5,268 nt of DNA. Source: Actinomycetota bacterium (GTDB lineage Bacteria > Actinomycetota > Thermoleophilia > Gaiellales > Gaiellaceae). Positions within the stretch are counted from its first letter, which is position 1. The number at the start of each line of letters is the position of its first letter. Under the pieces are notes generated by a model. That model saw only the letters and a list, made by a program, of their open reading frames with translations. It was not told the DNA's origin and did not search any database. The position numbers and the translations under genes were made by a program. This document shows positions 4,442 to 5,268 of the stretch, one piece after another. Location: positions 1 through 5,268 of the forward strand of contig VAXA01000070.1 in assembly GCA_005883365.1 (NCBI GenBank). The letters are read 5' to 3'.

Positions 4442-5268
4442 GTGCGCCGCCAGCTCCTGTGGGGGTCGCTCCTCCTCGCACCCGCCACGATCGCGGTGGA
4501 CAAGCTCACCGGCGCCGGCGACGTCGCGCTCTTCGTACTCGCCGCGATCGCCCTCGTCCCGCTCGCCTGGCTGATCGGCGAGTCGACGGAACACGCGGCG
4601 GAGCACACGGGGCCGGGCATCGGCGGCTTCCTCAACGCGAGCTTCGGGAACGCGCCGGAGCTCATCGTGGCCCTCTTCGCGGTCGGCGCGAATCTGCCTG
4701 TCGTCGTGCGCGGATCGCTCTCGGGGAGCGTTATCTCGAACCTGCTGCTCGTATACGGGATCACGCAGGTGGCTGGCCCGGACGGAGCGCGGATCGACCG
4801 CCGCTCGCTCCTCACCCAGATCGGCCTCGTCGGGGCGGCCGTCGTGGCTCTCGCGCTCCCCGCGGCGCTCGGCTACACCGGGCCGCCCGAGCGGCACACC
4901 GTGGTCGTGGCCTCCGTGCCGGTGGCGATCCTGCTCCTGCTGCTCTATCTCGCCGTCGTCGGCCGTAACCTGCGCCGCCACCGGAAGCGGGAGCGCGAGG
5001 CGCCGCGCGAGGGTGCCTGGCCGCTGTCGGCTGCGCTCGTCGCCCTGGCCGCAGCGACCGGCGCGACCGCGTGGGTGAGCGAGATCCTCGTCCATTCGCT
5101 GCACGCCTTCGCGGCGGCGGTCGGCCTGAGCGAGTTCTTCATCGCCGTCGTGATCGTGGCGATCGTCGGCAACGCCGCCGAGCACGGCGGCGCGATCCTC
5201 ATCGCGCGGGGCGGGAAGATGCGGCTCGCGACCGAGATCGCGATCTCCTCGAGCGCACAGGTGGCCCT
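4442..5268 (+). CDS. cax: Ca2+/H+ (cation/proton) antiporter, CAX family, N-terminal part (3' end beyond window)
   Basis: Inner-membrane exchanger of the Ca2+:cation antiporter superfamily, expected to expel Ca2+ (or a similar cation) in exchange for protons. 275 complete codons are visible; bacterial CAX proteins usually have about 350-430 residues, so the last TM segments are outside the window. The first alpha-repeat is clear: GGFLNASFGNAPELIVALFA (61-80), with the GNxxE ion-selectivity motif at 69-73, followed by SGSVISNLLLVYG. The second repeat begins with VVIVAIVGNAAEHGGAI (236-252) containing GNAAEH, then the SSSAQVAL segment reaching the window edge. Further hydrophobic segments lie at about 7-18, 27-45, 124-144, 153-174 and 195-212, and a basic/acidic cytosolic-type linker at 175-192 (RNLRRHRKRERE). 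The GTG at 4442 is chosen because it is close to the first TM segment and sits 8 nt after TAGGGT; a strong Shine-Dalgarno is absent. Divergent from the cysteine-rich protein gene across 119 bp. Confidence 0.92.
   Translation, partial: MRRQLLWGSLLLAPATIAVDKLTGAGDVALFVLAAIALVPLAWLIGESTEHAAEHTGPGIGGFLNASFGNAPELIVALFAVGANLPVVVRGSLSGSVISNLLLVYGITQVAGPDGARIDRRSLLTQIGLVGAAVVALALPAALGYTGPPERHTVVVASVPVAILLLLLYLAVVGRNLRRHRKREREAPREGAWPLSAALVALAAATGATAWVSEILVHSLHAFAAAVGLSEFFIAVVIVAIVGNAAEHGGAILIARGGKMRLATEIAISSSAQVA

Noticed and set aside
4427..5185. Long open frame on the minus strand opposite the antiporter gene
   Set aside because: It is Arg/Asp/Glu/Gly-rich with no recognisable motifs, while the plus strand carries both GNxxE antiporter motifs and several hydrophobic segments.
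1..5268. tRNA, rRNA, CRISPR array, integrase/transposase or toxin-antitoxin pair
   Set aside because: I looked for T-loop sequences, regularly spaced direct repeats, transposase motifs and small paired genes on both strands and found none.

Overview
This is a compact, very GC-rich stretch (roughly 70 % by eye) carrying six protein genes, two of them cut by the window edges. Strong G/C bias at third codon positions, near absence of Shine-Dalgarno sequences and -10-like hexamers sitting directly before start codons all fit an actinobacterium. The form of the glutamyl-tRNA synthetase makes me lean towards the deep-branching Thermoleophilia (Gaiellales/Solirubrobacterales-like), but that assignment is inference.

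Layout from left to right. Positions 1-233, minus strand, hold the N-terminal part of a response-regulator receiver domain. After a 226-bp gap without a recognisable gene comes gltX (460-1725, minus), a glutamyl-tRNA synthetase with all catalytic motifs but lacking the usual zinc-binding insertion. Only 19 bp separate it from the divergent nfo gene (1745-2596, plus), an endonuclease IV with every metal ligand in place. The gap of about 150 bp after nfo contains two related palindromes in inverted orientation (2605-2637 and 2708-2738), an arrangement like a REPIN. A 12-TM major facilitator transporter follows (2750-3988, plus). Its 3' end overlaps by 74 bp the end of a convergent small gene (3915-4322, minus) for a cysteine-rich protein I do not recognise. 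A 119-bp divergent intergenic region leads to a Ca2+/H+ (CAX-type) antiporter (4442 onward, plus), cut by the right edge.

The genes do not form one pathway: translation (gltX), base-excision repair (nfo), two transport genes, signalling and one orphan. Most seem to be separate transcription units. The unifying feature is transcriptional. All six proposed start codons are preceded, at 6-8 nt, by a -10-type hexamer (TANNNT in five, GACAAT in one) and none has a convincing ribosome binding site, so leaderless mRNA appears to be the default here. The gltX/nfo pair is the extreme case: two leaderless genes apparently share one reciprocal -10 sequence in a 19-bp gap.

I see no tRNA, rRNA, CRISPR array, transposase or obvious defence system. 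The least ordinary items are the leaderless/bidirectional promoter architecture, the short GluRS, the REPIN-like element and the cysteine-rich orphan protein.
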